From Microcaldota archaeon (GTDB taxonomy: Archaea; Micrarchaeota; Micrarchaeia; Micrarchaeales; Micrarchaeaceae): DNA of 16,183 bases. The stretch spans positions 1 through 16,183 of the forward strand of contig JAJYEJ010000012.1 of assembly GCA_021785805.1 (NCBI GenBank). The letters are read 5' to 3'. Shown here piece after piece: positions 7,471 through 14,677 of this stretch (the first letter of the stretch is position 1; each line of letters opens with the position of its first letter). Both the position numbers and the translations under genes were made by a program. The notes beneath the pieces were generated by a model that saw nothing but the letters and a program-made list of their open reading frames with translations, ran no database searches and was not told where the DNA came from.

Positions 7471-8313
7471 ATGATGAAGGTCATAGTACTTGGATCCGGC
7501 ACGATGGGATGCGGGATTGCGCAGTCGTCTATCGTTGCAGGGCATGAGACGACAGTGATAGCCCACAGCGAGAAGAGCATGGGAAATGCATCGGAGGCGA
7601 TAGCCAACGGGCTCGACAGGTCGATAAAGGCGGGAAAGTTGACCGCTGAGGGGAAATCCGAATGCCTAAAACTCCTGAAGGTCTCTTTCAGGCTGCAGGA
7701 TTGCGATGACGCCGATATGGTAATAGAGGCAGTGCCTGAGGATGTCGACCTGAAGCGCGAGGTCCTCGCTGCCATCGAGGCGTATGTCTCCCAGCATGCG
7801 GTAATAGCCACGAATACGTCCTCGATACGCATAGATTCCATGGCGTCCGTGCTCAAGGACAAAGGCAGGTTCCTCGGACTCCACTTCTTCAACCCAGTCC
7901 CGGTCATGAAGCTTGTCGAGCTCGTGAGCGGCATGGATACCTCGCAGGAAGCCCTAGACATAGCGAAGGGGTTCGCGAGCAGCATGGGAAAGACCGTCGT
8001 CCAGGTAAAGGATTCTCCAGGTTTCGTGTCAAACAGGATATTAATGGCGTTCATAAACGAATCGTTGCATGCGCTTGAGGAGGGGGTTGCGACCAAGGAG
8101 GGGATAGACACCGTAGCCAGACTTGGATTCAATCATCCGATGGGACCGATAGAGCTTGCAGACTTCATAGGCCTTGACGTGTGCAGGGATATCATGAAAC
8201 AGATATACGACCAGACGCATGACGAGAAGTTCAGGCCTGCCGGCATACTTGAGAGCATGGTTGGCAAAGGAATGTTGGGAAGGAAGACGAAGAAGGGCTT
8301 CTACGATTACTGA
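7471..8313 (+). CDS. 3-hydroxyacyl-CoA dehydrogenase
   Basis: 280 aa, the length of stand-alone enzymes (not fused to a hydratase). It oxidises 3-hydroxyacyl-CoA to 3-ketoacyl-CoA with NAD+. Seen: Rossmann motif GSGTMG (8-13), NTSS (115-118), catalytic H138 in LHFFNPVPVMKLVE with its partner E150, and N188 in SPGFVSNRIL. The C-terminal dimer domain carries GFNHPMGPIELADFIGLD. Every catalytic residue is in place. ATG 7474 is an equally possible start; a GGTGTGAT stretch just upstream, covering the thiolase stop, is the ribosome-binding site. One nt separates it from the thiolase. It closes the operon and converges on the AbrB-domain gene 8 nt later. Confidence 0.95.
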   Translation: MMKVIVLGSGTMGCGIAQSSIVAGHETTVIAHSEKSMGNASEAIANGLDRSIKAGKLTAEGKSECLKLLKVSFRLQDCDDADMVIEAVPEDVDLKREVLAAIEAYVSQHAVIATNTSSIRIDSMASVLKDKGRFLGLHFFNPVPVMKLVELVSGMDTSQEALDIAKGFASSMGKTVVQVKDSPGFVSNRILMAFINESLHALEEGVATKEGIDTVARLGFNHPMGPIELADFIGLDVCRDIMKQIYDQTHDEKFRPAGILESMVGKGMLGRKTKKGFYDY

Positions 8314-8321
8314 CTATGTCA

Positions 8322-9260
8322 CTATGCCACTAACTTGAAGAAGTCTCTTTTCAGCTCTGTGACCTCGCCATTTTCAGACAGTATGTACAGCACAGTCCTT
8401 ACCCCGTCTTCTGGTATGGCAGTGGCCTTTGAAATCTCGCTCACCGGCGTGCCTTTTGGCCCTATCGCCTTCAATATCTTCGGCGCGTTCTTGGTCACGA
8501 AGCTCCTGAGCGCGATATAGAACCTCTTGTTGAACGCCCTTATGCCCACGACTATTCCTCTCCTTATGGTTTCCTCGAGCGCTACGGACAGCTGCGAGGC
8601 TTCAGGTTCGTTCATCAGCACGAGATACCCTTGGGATTCTAGCAGCTCCACATTGGACCCTCCGGACGCGACCATGCGCTCCCATCTTTTAGGTTGCGGT
8701 TCTGGGGCTCTCTGCTCCCTTGCAGGAATGGGTCTTTGTTGGACACGCGCCCCTTGCTGCTGCACCTGTTGCTTGCTGAAAGCGCCTTCGCGTTTCCCGA
8801 ACAGGTAGGTATCGTAAAGGCTCTTTGTTATCCCGTATTTATCCTCTTTTTCGCCTTGTTTCTTGTACAACGAGACCGCATTCTTCTTTATGAGACCCTG
8901 GAGAATAACCTTCTCCTGCTGGGTAAGCAGCTTGTCCACATTCTCCTTCGTCCTTACGCCGTACCTGAGCGAGTCCAGCTTCTTAAGCACGCTTATCTCT
9001 GGTTCGGTGAGTTGGTATGACTGGTATGCAGCCATCCTCTGCCTCTCCTGCTGCTTTGCGATGGTCTCTATCGGCCTTGCCTTCTGGCTTTCGGCCTGGG
9101 GCATCGCCCCCTTCTTGGTTATTACTATCCTGCCGTCCCTCGACGACATGAATGTGACCTCGTCGCCCTCCTTCAGGCTGAGCGCAGCTATGACGCTGTT
9201 TGGAAGCTCAACGACAAGCTTGTCCTTGACCCTATATGTGTTAGAAACCAGAATCACCAT
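8322..9260 (-). CDS. AbrB/SpoVT-domain protein with C-terminal winged-helix-like regions
   Basis: 312 aa from ATG 9260. Residues 1-50 form an AbrB/MazE/SpoVT swapped-hairpin DNA-binding domain (YRVKDKLVVELPNSVIAALS then KEGDEVTF..IVITKKG). A Gln/Lys/Arg-rich linker follows. A helical domain (about 80-150) includes YQLTEPEISVLKKLDSLRYG and could be a winged helix. A second Gln/Pro/Arg-rich linker follows (about 165-190). The C-terminal part contains VSEISKATAIPEDGVRTVLY, read as a helix-turn-helix, ending in a short wing-like strand. Antitoxins with AbrB domains are usually under 100 aa, so this is more likely a multi-domain chromosomal regulator or nucleoid protein. Its target is unknown. It converges on the beta-oxidation operon and is divergent from nnr-argS, sharing a 36-nt promoter interval. 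Confidence 0.72.
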   Translation of the reverse strand: MVILVSNTYRVKDKLVVELPNSVIAALSLKEGDEVTFMSSRDGRIVITKKGAMPQAESQKARPIETIAKQQERQRMAAYQSYQLTEPEISVLKKLDSLRYGVRTKENVDKLLTQQEKVILQGLIKKNAVSLYKKQGEKEDKYGITKSLYDTYLFGKREGAFSKQQVQQQGARVQQRPIPAREQRAPEPQPKRWERMVASGGSNVELLESQGYLVLMNEPEASQLSVALEETIRRGIVVGIRAFNKRFYIALRSFVTKNAPKILKAIGPKGTPVSEISKATAIPEDGVRTVLYILSENGEVTELKRDFFKLVA

Positions 9261-9266
9261 GGGCTA

Positions 9267-9274
9267 GTTTAAAG
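9267..9274 (+). promoter_or_regulatory. TATA-like box for nnr-argS
   Basis: GTTTAAAG is centred about 26 nt before the ATG at 9297, the same leaderless spacing as elsewhere in the window. The whole interval between the divergent starts is 36 nt, so this box and the opposing one (9286-9293) cannot both be freely occupied. Confidence 0.45.
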
Positions 9275-9285
9275 ATTTATATGAT

Positions 9286-9293
9286 GATTTAAT
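9286..9293 (-). promoter_or_regulatory. TATA-like box for the AbrB-domain gene
   Basis: Minus-strand ATTAAATC is centred about 29 nt before the ATG at 9260. A second AT-rich match (minus ATATAAATC, around 9275-9282) lies closer but is badly spaced for either start. Confidence 0.35.
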
Positions 9294-9296
9294 ACC

Positions 9297-10838
9297 ATGC
9301 AAAGCTTAAAAGGGTTTTCAACTTACACGAAATCCGTGCTTAGCTCTAATGACACCTTCGCGATACGCAGCAACACCATAGCGCTGGGCATCGATGAAGG
9401 AGTGCTGATAGAGAGCGCCGGCTTGGTCCTGGCCAATGCCCTGAAAAGGAGATACAAGGACAAGAAGATACTATTCGTCTGTGGGAGCGGCGGAAAGGGC
9501 GCCATAGGGCTTTCCGCGGCAAGGCACATGTTCAGCTACGCTGACGTAAGCGCGGTGTTCCTTGGCGATGCGGAGCATATCCACAACCGCGCCACGAGAT
9601 CCAACTACACCATGCTGGCGGATCTGATGCATGTGGATATGATTGATGATACCAACATACCGGTGCTGGAAAAACACGTGAAGAGTTCCGATATAGTGAT
9701 CGATGCGATAATAGGGGCCGGCCTGAAGGGTAGGCTCTCTGGATTCATAGCGGCGGCAATAGGGGCGATAAACGCAGGCAGGAGGAAGGTGATAGCTATA
9801 GACATGCCAAGCGGCATTGATCCCGATACGGGCTCTACCGGCAGAGCGAGGATCAGATGCGACGAACTTTTCGTACTGCACAAGCCCAAGCTTGGAATCC
9901 TGAGCTGCAAGGATCTGCCAGGCATAAATTTAATCGACATGGGAATACCCTTGTCGGCAGAGCTGTACGCCGGGCCCGGAGATGTCGCGCTGTCAACTTC
10001 GTCGAGGTCGCTGTACTCCAACAAGTATACGCACGGCACTGTGCTCATATTGGCGGGCAGCAAGGAGTACAGGGGAGCCCCGTCATTGGTTGCGTCGAGC
10101 GCACAGAACGCGCTAGCCGCATTGCGCACGGGGGCGGGCTATGTCACAGTAGCCACAACAAAGAGCGCCAGGAGCGTAATCTCCGCAATATCGCCGGTGC
10201 TTGTCACGAAGGAGATAAGCGAAGGGGCGCTTACAGGCACGGATATCCATACGATAATATCCACGAAGCACGATGCGCTCGTAATGGGACCTGGGCTGTC
10301 GGACGATGCGCTGACTTATGAGGCAATGACAAAGATCGCCAAGTTCGAGAAGGAGAAAAACAACGCGATCGTCATAGACGCTACCGCGATAAGATCATTT
10401 AAGAGATTCAAGAACCTCCTTGACGCCAATATGGTGATAACGCCGCACGATGGGGAGTTCAAGGCGCTGACGAACAGGAGCGTGGAGGATTACCAGTTGG
10501 AGAAGAGAGCACGCGCGGCCATAGAGTTCGCGAAGTCGCACTCGTGCACCGTAGTGCTGAAGGGCCGCTATACGATAATAACCAATGGAGACCTGCTCAA
10601 GATAAACAGGTCGCGGAGCCCTGCGCTTGCGACAATGGGGACTGGCGATGTCCTTGACGGGATAATCGCGGCGTTCGCAGCATCGCACAAGAATGTTTTT
10701 GAGAGCGCTACAGCTGCGGTATATACCCATTCCAAGATTGCGGACCTGCTCTCTATAGAGAAGGGCCTGCACGTCACAGCACAAGATATAATAGATAATA
10801 TACCAAATGCCCTTAAGCTATTTGACAGGGTAAATTAG
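9297..10838 (+). CDS. nnr: bifunctional NAD(P)HX epimerase/dehydratase
   Basis: 513 aa, the length of fused Nnr proteins. It repairs hydrated NADH and NADPH. The N-terminal YjeF_N domain (about 10-220) epimerises R- and S-NAD(P)HX. The C-terminal ribokinase-like domain (about 240-505) dehydrates S-NAD(P)HX using ADP. C-terminal marks are clear: THGTVLILAGS, LVMGPGLS, TPHDGEF (382-388), VVLKGRYTIIT, and MGTGDVLDG (447-455) with catalytic D451. In the N-terminal domain AIDMPSGIDPDTG is kept. However, the usual glycine/asparagine loop GNNGGDG is replaced around residues 62-70 by CGSGGKGAIG, so epimerase activity is less certain. The C-terminal DADAL-type motif reads DATAI. A leaderless start is inferred. 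argS follows after 22 nt. Confidence 0.92.
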   Translation: MQSLKGFSTYTKSVLSSNDTFAIRSNTIALGIDEGVLIESAGLVLANALKRRYKDKKILFVCGSGGKGAIGLSAARHMFSYADVSAVFLGDAEHIHNRATRSNYTMLADLMHVDMIDDTNIPVLEKHVKSSDIVIDAIIGAGLKGRLSGFIAAAIGAINAGRRKVIAIDMPSGIDPDTGSTGRARIRCDELFVLHKPKLGILSCKDLPGINLIDMGIPLSAELYAGPGDVALSTSSRSLYSNKYTHGTVLILAGSKEYRGAPSLVASSAQNALAALRTGAGYVTVATTKSARSVISAISPVLVTKEISEGALTGTDIHTIISTKHDALVMGPGLSDDALTYEAMTKIAKFEKEKNNAIVIDATAIRSFKRFKNLLDANMVITPHDGEFKALTNRSVEDYQLEKRARAAIEFAKSHSCTVVLKGRYTIITNGDLLKINRSRSPALATMGTGDVLDGIIAAFAASHKNVFESATAAVYTHSKIADLLSIEKGLHVTAQDIIDNIPNALKLFDRVN

Positions 10839-10847
10839 CGCATAGAA

Positions 10848-10856
10848 AGGAAGTGA
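10848..10856 (+). promoter_or_regulatory. Shine-Dalgarno before argS
   Basis: AGGAAGTGA lies four nt before the ATG at 10861 in the 22-nt nnr-argS gap. It fixes the argS start and supports co-transcription with nnr rather than a separate promoter. Confidence 0.6.
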
Positions 10857-10860
10857 ACCC

Positions 10861-12741
10861 ATGGACTCACCTTATGGCATCGTGGTAAAAGGCATAGCCG
10901 CAGCGGTTACTGGAGCAATATCGGAGCTGGGATGGAAGGAAACCGGCTTGTCGAACACCATAGGCGCATCGAAAGGATTTGGCGATATATCGTGCTCTGT
11001 TGCATTCAAGCTGGCGAAAGAGCTTAAGAAGAGTCCGAAGGAGATTGCTGATGCTATAGCCTCGAAGCTTGGACCGGTAGAGATGGTCGCGAAGGCGGAG
11101 GCGGATGGAGGCTATGTCAACTTCTATCTGGACAGGAAGTCGTTCGCTGCGGCTACGCTCGGATACGCTGCCAGGCTAGAGGCAGGGAAGGCAGCGTCGG
11201 ATCTCGGAAAGGGATTGAAGGTTATAATAGAGTATCCCAGCGTTAACCCCAACAAGCCATGGCACATAGGGCACCTGAGGAATGCACTGCTTGGCGACGC
11301 AGTGGCGAATATCTATGACGCGTGCGGCTACGAGGTCGAGAGGGAGGATTTCATAAACGACCTCGGCTTGCAGGTGGCAGAGAGCCTCTGGGGATACATG
11401 AACCTTGGCGACAAGCCGGAAGGCAAGTTCGATACATGGCTAGGCGAGGAGTATGTCAAGGTGAGCAAGGCGATAGGAGAAAACGCTGAGACCAAGGCAG
11501 GCGTAGGCAAGCTCCTATCGCTCATAGAGCAGGACGGCACGTATGAGTCGAAGCTGGGCAGGGAGGTCTCGGAGAAGTGCGTGATGGCGCAGTACGATAC
11601 GTCATTCAAGTATGGGATATACCATGATGTACTGGTGTGGGAGAGCGATGTGCTCGGTTACAAACTGCTTGAAAAGGCTATGGGGATACTGGAGAAGGCG
11701 AACATAGCGAAAAAGGCAGATGACCAGGAATACAACGGCTGCTTCGTGATCAACCTGAATGAGGTTAAGGAGTTGCCGAAGGAGCTGCAGGGGCTAAAGG
11801 AGAACTCAAAGGTGTTGATAAGGAGCGATGGCAACCCCACATACGTGGCAAAGGACATAGCTTTCCATATGTGGAAGTTCGGCCTTATACCGAGCGCGTT
11901 CAAGTACTCTGTATTCCTGGAGAGGCAGCCTAATGGCAAAACCCTATACACGACGTCCAAGGACGGCAGGCCGATGGACTTCGGCGGGGTAAAGAAGGCG
12001 ATAAATATAATCGACGTGAAGCAGAGCTTCCCGCAGATGATATTGAAGCTTTCATTCAATGCGCTTGGAAGGGATGACATCGCAGATGGCATAGAGCACC
12101 TTGCCTACGGCAGGGTAGAACTTGAAGGAGAGAGCCTGGCAGGAAGGAAGGGCACATGGGAAGGATACACGGCAGACCTGTTGTTGGAAGAGACGGTCAA
12201 GAAGGCGCTTTCGCTGATCGGGACGAGGTTCAACCTTACGGAGAGCGAGCATAACCGCATAGCGAGGATTATAGCGCTCTCAGCGATAAAATTCGAGTTC
12301 CTGAAGATAGCTCCGGAGAAGTGGATAACATTCTCGTGGAAGTGGGCGCTGAACTTCGATGGAGACTCGGGGCCTTATTGTCAATACATGCACGCCAGGG
12401 CGTCAAGGCTGATCGAAGACTCAAGGGCAGACGTAGGGTCGCTGTTAATCGGACCGGATTGCACGCTGATCTCGGGAGACAACGAATTCAGGCTCTTGAA
12501 GCTGATATCGCAGGCGACGGACATGGTGGAGAAGGCATGCAAAGAGATGAGACCGAACGTCATAACCGATTACATAGTGGACTTGGCCGGAGCATTCGGG
12601 AAGTTCTATGATTCGGTACCGGTGCTAAAGGCAAAGGTGGAAGATGAGAAGAAAGCGAGGCTTGCACTGGTACTGGGATTCGCGAAGTCGATGAAGTTCT
12701 CGCTCGGCCTGCTGGGCCTCGAAGCGATAGACAGGATGTGA
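10861..12741 (+). CDS. argS: arginyl-tRNA synthetase
   Basis: 626 aa. Class I synthetase that charges tRNA-Arg with arginine in the cytoplasm. The N-terminal Add-1 domain (about 1-105) recognises the tRNA D-loop. The catalytic domain starts with YPSVNPNKPWHIGHLRNALL, with HIGH at 135-138. REDFINDLGLQ, typical of ArgS, follows. The KMSKS position is replaced by LAGRKG (426-431), and a weak KMSKS motif is common in this enzyme. The C-terminal DALR anticodon-binding domain is present: QYMHARASRL near residue 505, then VPVLKAKVEDEKKARLALVL and LLGLEAIDRM at the end. It is second in the operon with nnr. Nothing appears truncated. Confidence 0.97.
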   Translation: MDSPYGIVVKGIAAAVTGAISELGWKETGLSNTIGASKGFGDISCSVAFKLAKELKKSPKEIADAIASKLGPVEMVAKAEADGGYVNFYLDRKSFAAATLGYAARLEAGKAASDLGKGLKVIIEYPSVNPNKPWHIGHLRNALLGDAVANIYDACGYEVEREDFINDLGLQVAESLWGYMNLGDKPEGKFDTWLGEEYVKVSKAIGENAETKAGVGKLLSLIEQDGTYESKLGREVSEKCVMAQYDTSFKYGIYHDVLVWESDVLGYKLLEKAMGILEKANIAKKADDQEYNGCFVINLNEVKELPKELQGLKENSKVLIRSDGNPTYVAKDIAFHMWKFGLIPSAFKYSVFLERQPNGKTLYTTSKDGRPMDFGGVKKAINIIDVKQSFPQMILKLSFNALGRDDIADGIEHLAYGRVELEGESLAGRKGTWEGYTADLLLEETVKKALSLIGTRFNLTESEHNRIARIIALSAIKFEFLKIAPEKWITFSWKWALNFDGDSGPYCQYMHARASRLIEDSRADVGSLLIGPDCTLISGDNEFRLLKLISQATDMVEKACKEMRPNVITDYIVDLAGAFGKFYDSVPVLKAKVEDEKKARLALVLGFAKSMKFSLGLLGLEAIDRM

Positions 12742-12800
12742 TACCCGTACCGATGTCGTGAGGATGACAAGCAGCCAGTAATCGCCGGCTCTGCTTAAGT

Positions 12801-12810
12801 TCTTTTTTTC
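12801..12810 (+). terminator. T-rich terminator after argS
   Basis: A run of seven T (12803-12809, flanked by TC and C) lies about 60 nt after the argS stop. Archaeal RNA polymerase terminates at such non-template T runs without needing a hairpin. There is no other candidate before the repeat region. Confidence 0.5.
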
Positions 12811-12876
12811 CTGAAAGCCATTCGCATGTCATCTACAATGGACTTTAGTTTCTTGACTATCCCACCTACCAAAGTT

Positions 12877-12897
12877 CGGGATTTTGACCTCCGACCT
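12877..12897 (-). repeat. decayed copy of the tRNA T-arm repeat
   Basis: Aligned without gaps to 12919-12939, 17 of 21 positions match by eye, including both ends (plus-strand CGGGATTT and CGACCT). The T-stem can no longer pair. It lies 42 nt from the intact copy in the same orientation. Confidence 0.4.
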
Positions 12898-12909
12898 CCG
12901 GTGCTGAAG

Positions 12910-12940
12910 CGGGCGCGGCGGGATTTGAACCCGCGACCTA
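12910..12940 (-). repeat. tRNA 3'-end fragment, left direct repeat (candidate att site)
   Basis: On the minus strand it reads as the end of a tRNA: variable-loop AGGTC, T-arm GCGGG-TTCAAAT-CCCGC, acceptor strand CGCGCCC and discriminator G. No CCA is encoded. No matching 5' acceptor strand (GGGYGYG) lies upstream, so this is not a complete canonical tRNA in sequence. Its 31 nt are identical to 14609-14639, in the same orientation, 1,699 nt away. The preceding bases offer a possible anticodon-type stem (minus ATGTT with GACAT) around a 44-nt insert, so an intron-bearing, trans-spliced or decayed tRNA cannot be excluded. The favoured reading is an attachment-site copy left by integration into a tRNA gene. 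Confidence 0.6.
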
Positions 12941-12997
12941 TGTCTTTCTCTTTTGATAAAATTTCTTCAAAAGTTTTTAGGAGTCCAGAACATCCAG

Positions 12998-13047
12998 GCG
13001 CCATTGTCTAGTTTATATCAATCAATAGGGATCCATATAAATGGCGC
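12998..13047. repeat. inverted repeat GCGCCAT / ATGGCGC
   Basis: Seven-nt arms at 12998-13004 and 13041-13047 are perfectly complementary. A nested pair TTTATAT (13012-13018) and ATATAAA (13035-13041) lies inside, overlapping the outer arm by one base. It lies between the left tRNA fragment and the promoter of the next gene. Function unknown; it may be a protein-binding site. Confidence 0.35.
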
Positions 13048-13139
13048 ACTTTCGGAGCTTGCCAGTGTGCCTTCGCTCGCCGAAACGGACCGCTCATAAT
13101 ATTTAAACCTTGCTTTGGTGTTGCTCGCCGGAATAGTGC

Positions 13140-13147
13140 TTAAATAT
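13140..13147 (+). promoter_or_regulatory. TATA-like box for the 13180 gene
   Basis: TTAAATAT predicts transcription from about 13170. That leaves a roughly 10-nt leader holding GGTG (13171-13174), which is five nt before the ATG at 13180. A second AT-rich match (ATTTAAAC, 13101-13108) lies further upstream. Confidence 0.42.
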
Positions 13148-13179
13148 TTCCTGCGACGTAATATCTATTAGGTGGACGG

Positions 13180-13659
13180 ATGGGGCACATTACAACGCTT
13201 CCCGCGAGGGAGGAAAAGAAGGCCATAGAGGGAGGAGTGGAACGGCTACTTCTAAGAACAGACCTTGACCGTCAGGGCAAGTGGCACTATCTGGAGTCTA
13301 AAGTGCCTGCCAGAAAAGAAGAAGCAAAATCGGAGTACAGAGGGATAATATCAAGGGAACTGGGAAAAGACCTGAACAAGATGGACAGGCACCAGTCTGA
13401 TATCATCATCGAAAGGATATTGCAGATTTTGGAGAGGCCTGATGAAAGAGGGCAAGCGAAGCGAGGCGCAATGGCAGGCATAGACAGCCTTAAATTTGAA
13501 GGAAAGAGCTACGTTCTGCTATTTGGGGTGAGAGACAAAACTGTCGCCTTCTATGGCTATTTCCATCATAATGTTGCGTATGATGCTAAGAAGATACTGC
13601 CGTTGATAGCAAGAATGGAATTTATTCCACTCGATCAGTGGATTGCTGAGAAAAAGTAG
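13180..13659 (+). CDS. hypothetical protein in the tRNA-flanked island
   Basis: 159 aa, no family recognised. The start is supported by GGTG at 13171-13174 and a TATA-like box. The N-terminal two thirds are charged and helix-rich (lysine, arginine, glutamate). The C-terminal third alternates hydrophobic strands around YVLLFGVRDKTVAFYGYFHH, then KILPLIARMEF, and looks like a compact alpha/beta domain. There is no signal peptide or membrane segment, so it is presumably cytoplasmic. Its last 38 nt overlap the end of the opposing gene (13622-13659). It is more lysine/glutamate-rich than the metabolic genes to the left. Together with the next gene it fills the interval between the direct repeats, so the two were probably acquired as a unit; that is inference. 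Confidence 0.68.
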   Translation: MGHITTLPAREEKKAIEGGVERLLLRTDLDRQGKWHYLESKVPARKEEAKSEYRGIISRELGKDLNKMDRHQSDIIIERILQILERPDERGQAKRGAMAGIDSLKFEGKSYVLLFGVRDKTVAFYGYFHHNVAYDAKKILPLIARMEFIPLDQWIAEKK

Positions 13660-14554
13660 CCTCTTTGCCCTTATCCTCCTTGCGTAGCCTGTCAAGTATC
13701 TGCCTTAATTCCTCGGCGTTGCGGAATTCATAAAACTTACCCTCCTTCTGCATTCTTTCAATCTCACCACGAACTTGAGGGCTGAGGTCTCTTAGCCTAA
13801 TCCTTTCTATTTCAAGTTCCTCTTGAGTCTCTATTCTATTCTGTTCCGTTTGAAGCCCCTTTTTTCTCCTGGTTATTGACTCATCAAGTATCTCCAGCTG
13901 CTCTCTGGCAATTCTCTCCATCTCTTTTCTGGCGTTATCTCTCCAACTCTTGCGCTCTTCAACTTCCTTTTCCGGATTTCGCGGAGGCGTTAGTTTGCCT
14001 TCCTTTTCAAGCCTCATAAGCCCCTCAAGAACATCTTCTGACCCTGACGTAGTCGTGCCTTCAGCAGGTGATGCGGAAGACCACAATGCAGCAATCTCTT
14101 TACATCTTTCCTCTGAGCCAATGCAGCTGATATCGTCCTTGCACACCTTTAGGCCAGAAACCTTTCTGTCTCCTTCGCTAACTTCCAGATCAATTATGCT
14201 ACCCAACACTACGTTATTAAATGTACAGACACGAGCCCCATAAAGACTTGAGGGGAGGGATCCATGACATTGCTCGTTGTGAGACTCTTGAAAACCGGCG
14301 GGTCCAACAATGAGCTCCCATCCCGCCCTTGTCACTATCTTGATTGTTTTTTCTGGGTCTGACGACGTATCACTAAAGTTAAAGCGCAACCATATGCCAC
14401 CGGTTTCTTCTGTTTTTTGGCTTGGTCTTACCTGTGCCCTTGTTACTGATTCTATCATACTTTGGGCTTTATTTTTCAGATATATAAGTTGTTCGGAAAG
14501 CCCAATTTTAGGGAGAGATTCCTGCAATTTTGCTAGCAGTTGACCAGCAGGCAC
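13622..14554 (-). CDS. hypothetical coiled-coil protein in the tRNA-flanked island
   Basis: 310 aa from GTG 14554. A stop codon directly precedes it in frame; the first ATG is codon 33 (14458), so the true start may be downstream. No family recognised. Residues about 50-150 form a beta-rich region with four to five cysteines (SHNEQC, ARVC, LKVC, ISCIGSEERC). A Ser/Thr/Gly-rich stretch follows, then from about 185 to 295 a highly charged Glu/Arg/Lys segment with heptad-like spacing, predicted to be coiled coil. The short VLEGLMRLEKEGKL piece resembles a SHOCT-type helix, but weakly. No signal peptide or transmembrane segment. It converges on the 13180 gene with a 38-nt overlap, and its promoter would lie in the right tRNA-like repeat. 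Confidence 0.65.
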   Translation of the reverse strand: MPAGQLLAKLQESLPKIGLSEQLIYLKNKAQSMIESVTRAQVRPSQKTEETGGIWLRFNFSDTSSDPEKTIKIVTRAGWELIVGPAGFQESHNEQCHGSLPSSLYGARVCTFNNVVLGSIIDLEVSEGDRKVSGLKVCKDDISCIGSEERCKEIAALWSSASPAEGTTTSGSEDVLEGLMRLEKEGKLTPPRNPEKEVEERKSWRDNARKEMERIAREQLEILDESITRRKKGLQTEQNRIETQEELEIERIRLRDLSPQVRGEIERMQKEGKFYEFRNAEELRQILDRLRKEDKGKEATFSQQSTDRVE

Positions 14555-14650
14555 TCATCTGTCCTGCCTGTCTGCTTTGCCACGTCGTCCAGGATATCCT
14601 TGAAATAACGGGCGCGGCGGGATTTGAACCCGCGACCTACTAAAGCACCA

Positions 14651-14669
14651 GAATTTACGCTGTAAATTC
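14651..14669. repeat. 19-nt perfect palindrome (8-3-8)
   Basis: Arms GAATTTAC and GTAAATTC with spacer GCT. It forms one hairpin of the tRNA-like sequence, or is a DNA operator. It is the twin of 14678-14696, with centres 27 nt apart. Confidence 0.6.
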
Positions 14670-14677
14670 CCAACTCT

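Larger units (their letters stand above)
12742..13179. other. 438-nt gene-free stretch with tRNA-derived repeats and promoter elements
   Basis: From left to right it contains the argS terminator, a decayed tRNA 3'-end copy (12877-12897) and an intact copy (12910-12940). It also contains an inverted repeat (12998-13004 with 13041-13047) and two TATA-like elements (13101-13108 and 13140-13147). The octamer GCTCGCCG occurs twice (13075-13082 and 13123-13130). A 69-codon minus-strand open frame (12795-13004) runs through the tRNA copy but has no independent support. Confidence 0.5.

Noticed and set aside
7326..8132. 268-codon minus-strand open frame
   Set aside because: It is antisense to thiolase and 3-hydroxyacyl-CoA dehydrogenase, both with full catalytic motifs. 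Its Ser/Ala-rich translation is the usual shadow of this codon usage.
12795..13004. 69-codon minus-strand frame passing through the left tRNA fragment
   Set aside because: Its central GRGFKSRRAR is just the translation of tRNA T-arm and acceptor sequence. There is no family match and no clear ribosome-binding site. It might be an integrase relic, but nothing recognisable supports that.
12910..13011. Complete intron-containing tRNA at the left repeat (Arg CCT-, Ser GGA- or Lys TTT-like anticodon readings)
   Set aside because: Each reading satisfies only part of the cloverleaf. No 5' acceptor strand pairing with CGCGCCC is found upstream and no consistent D-arm exists, so I kept it as a fragment.
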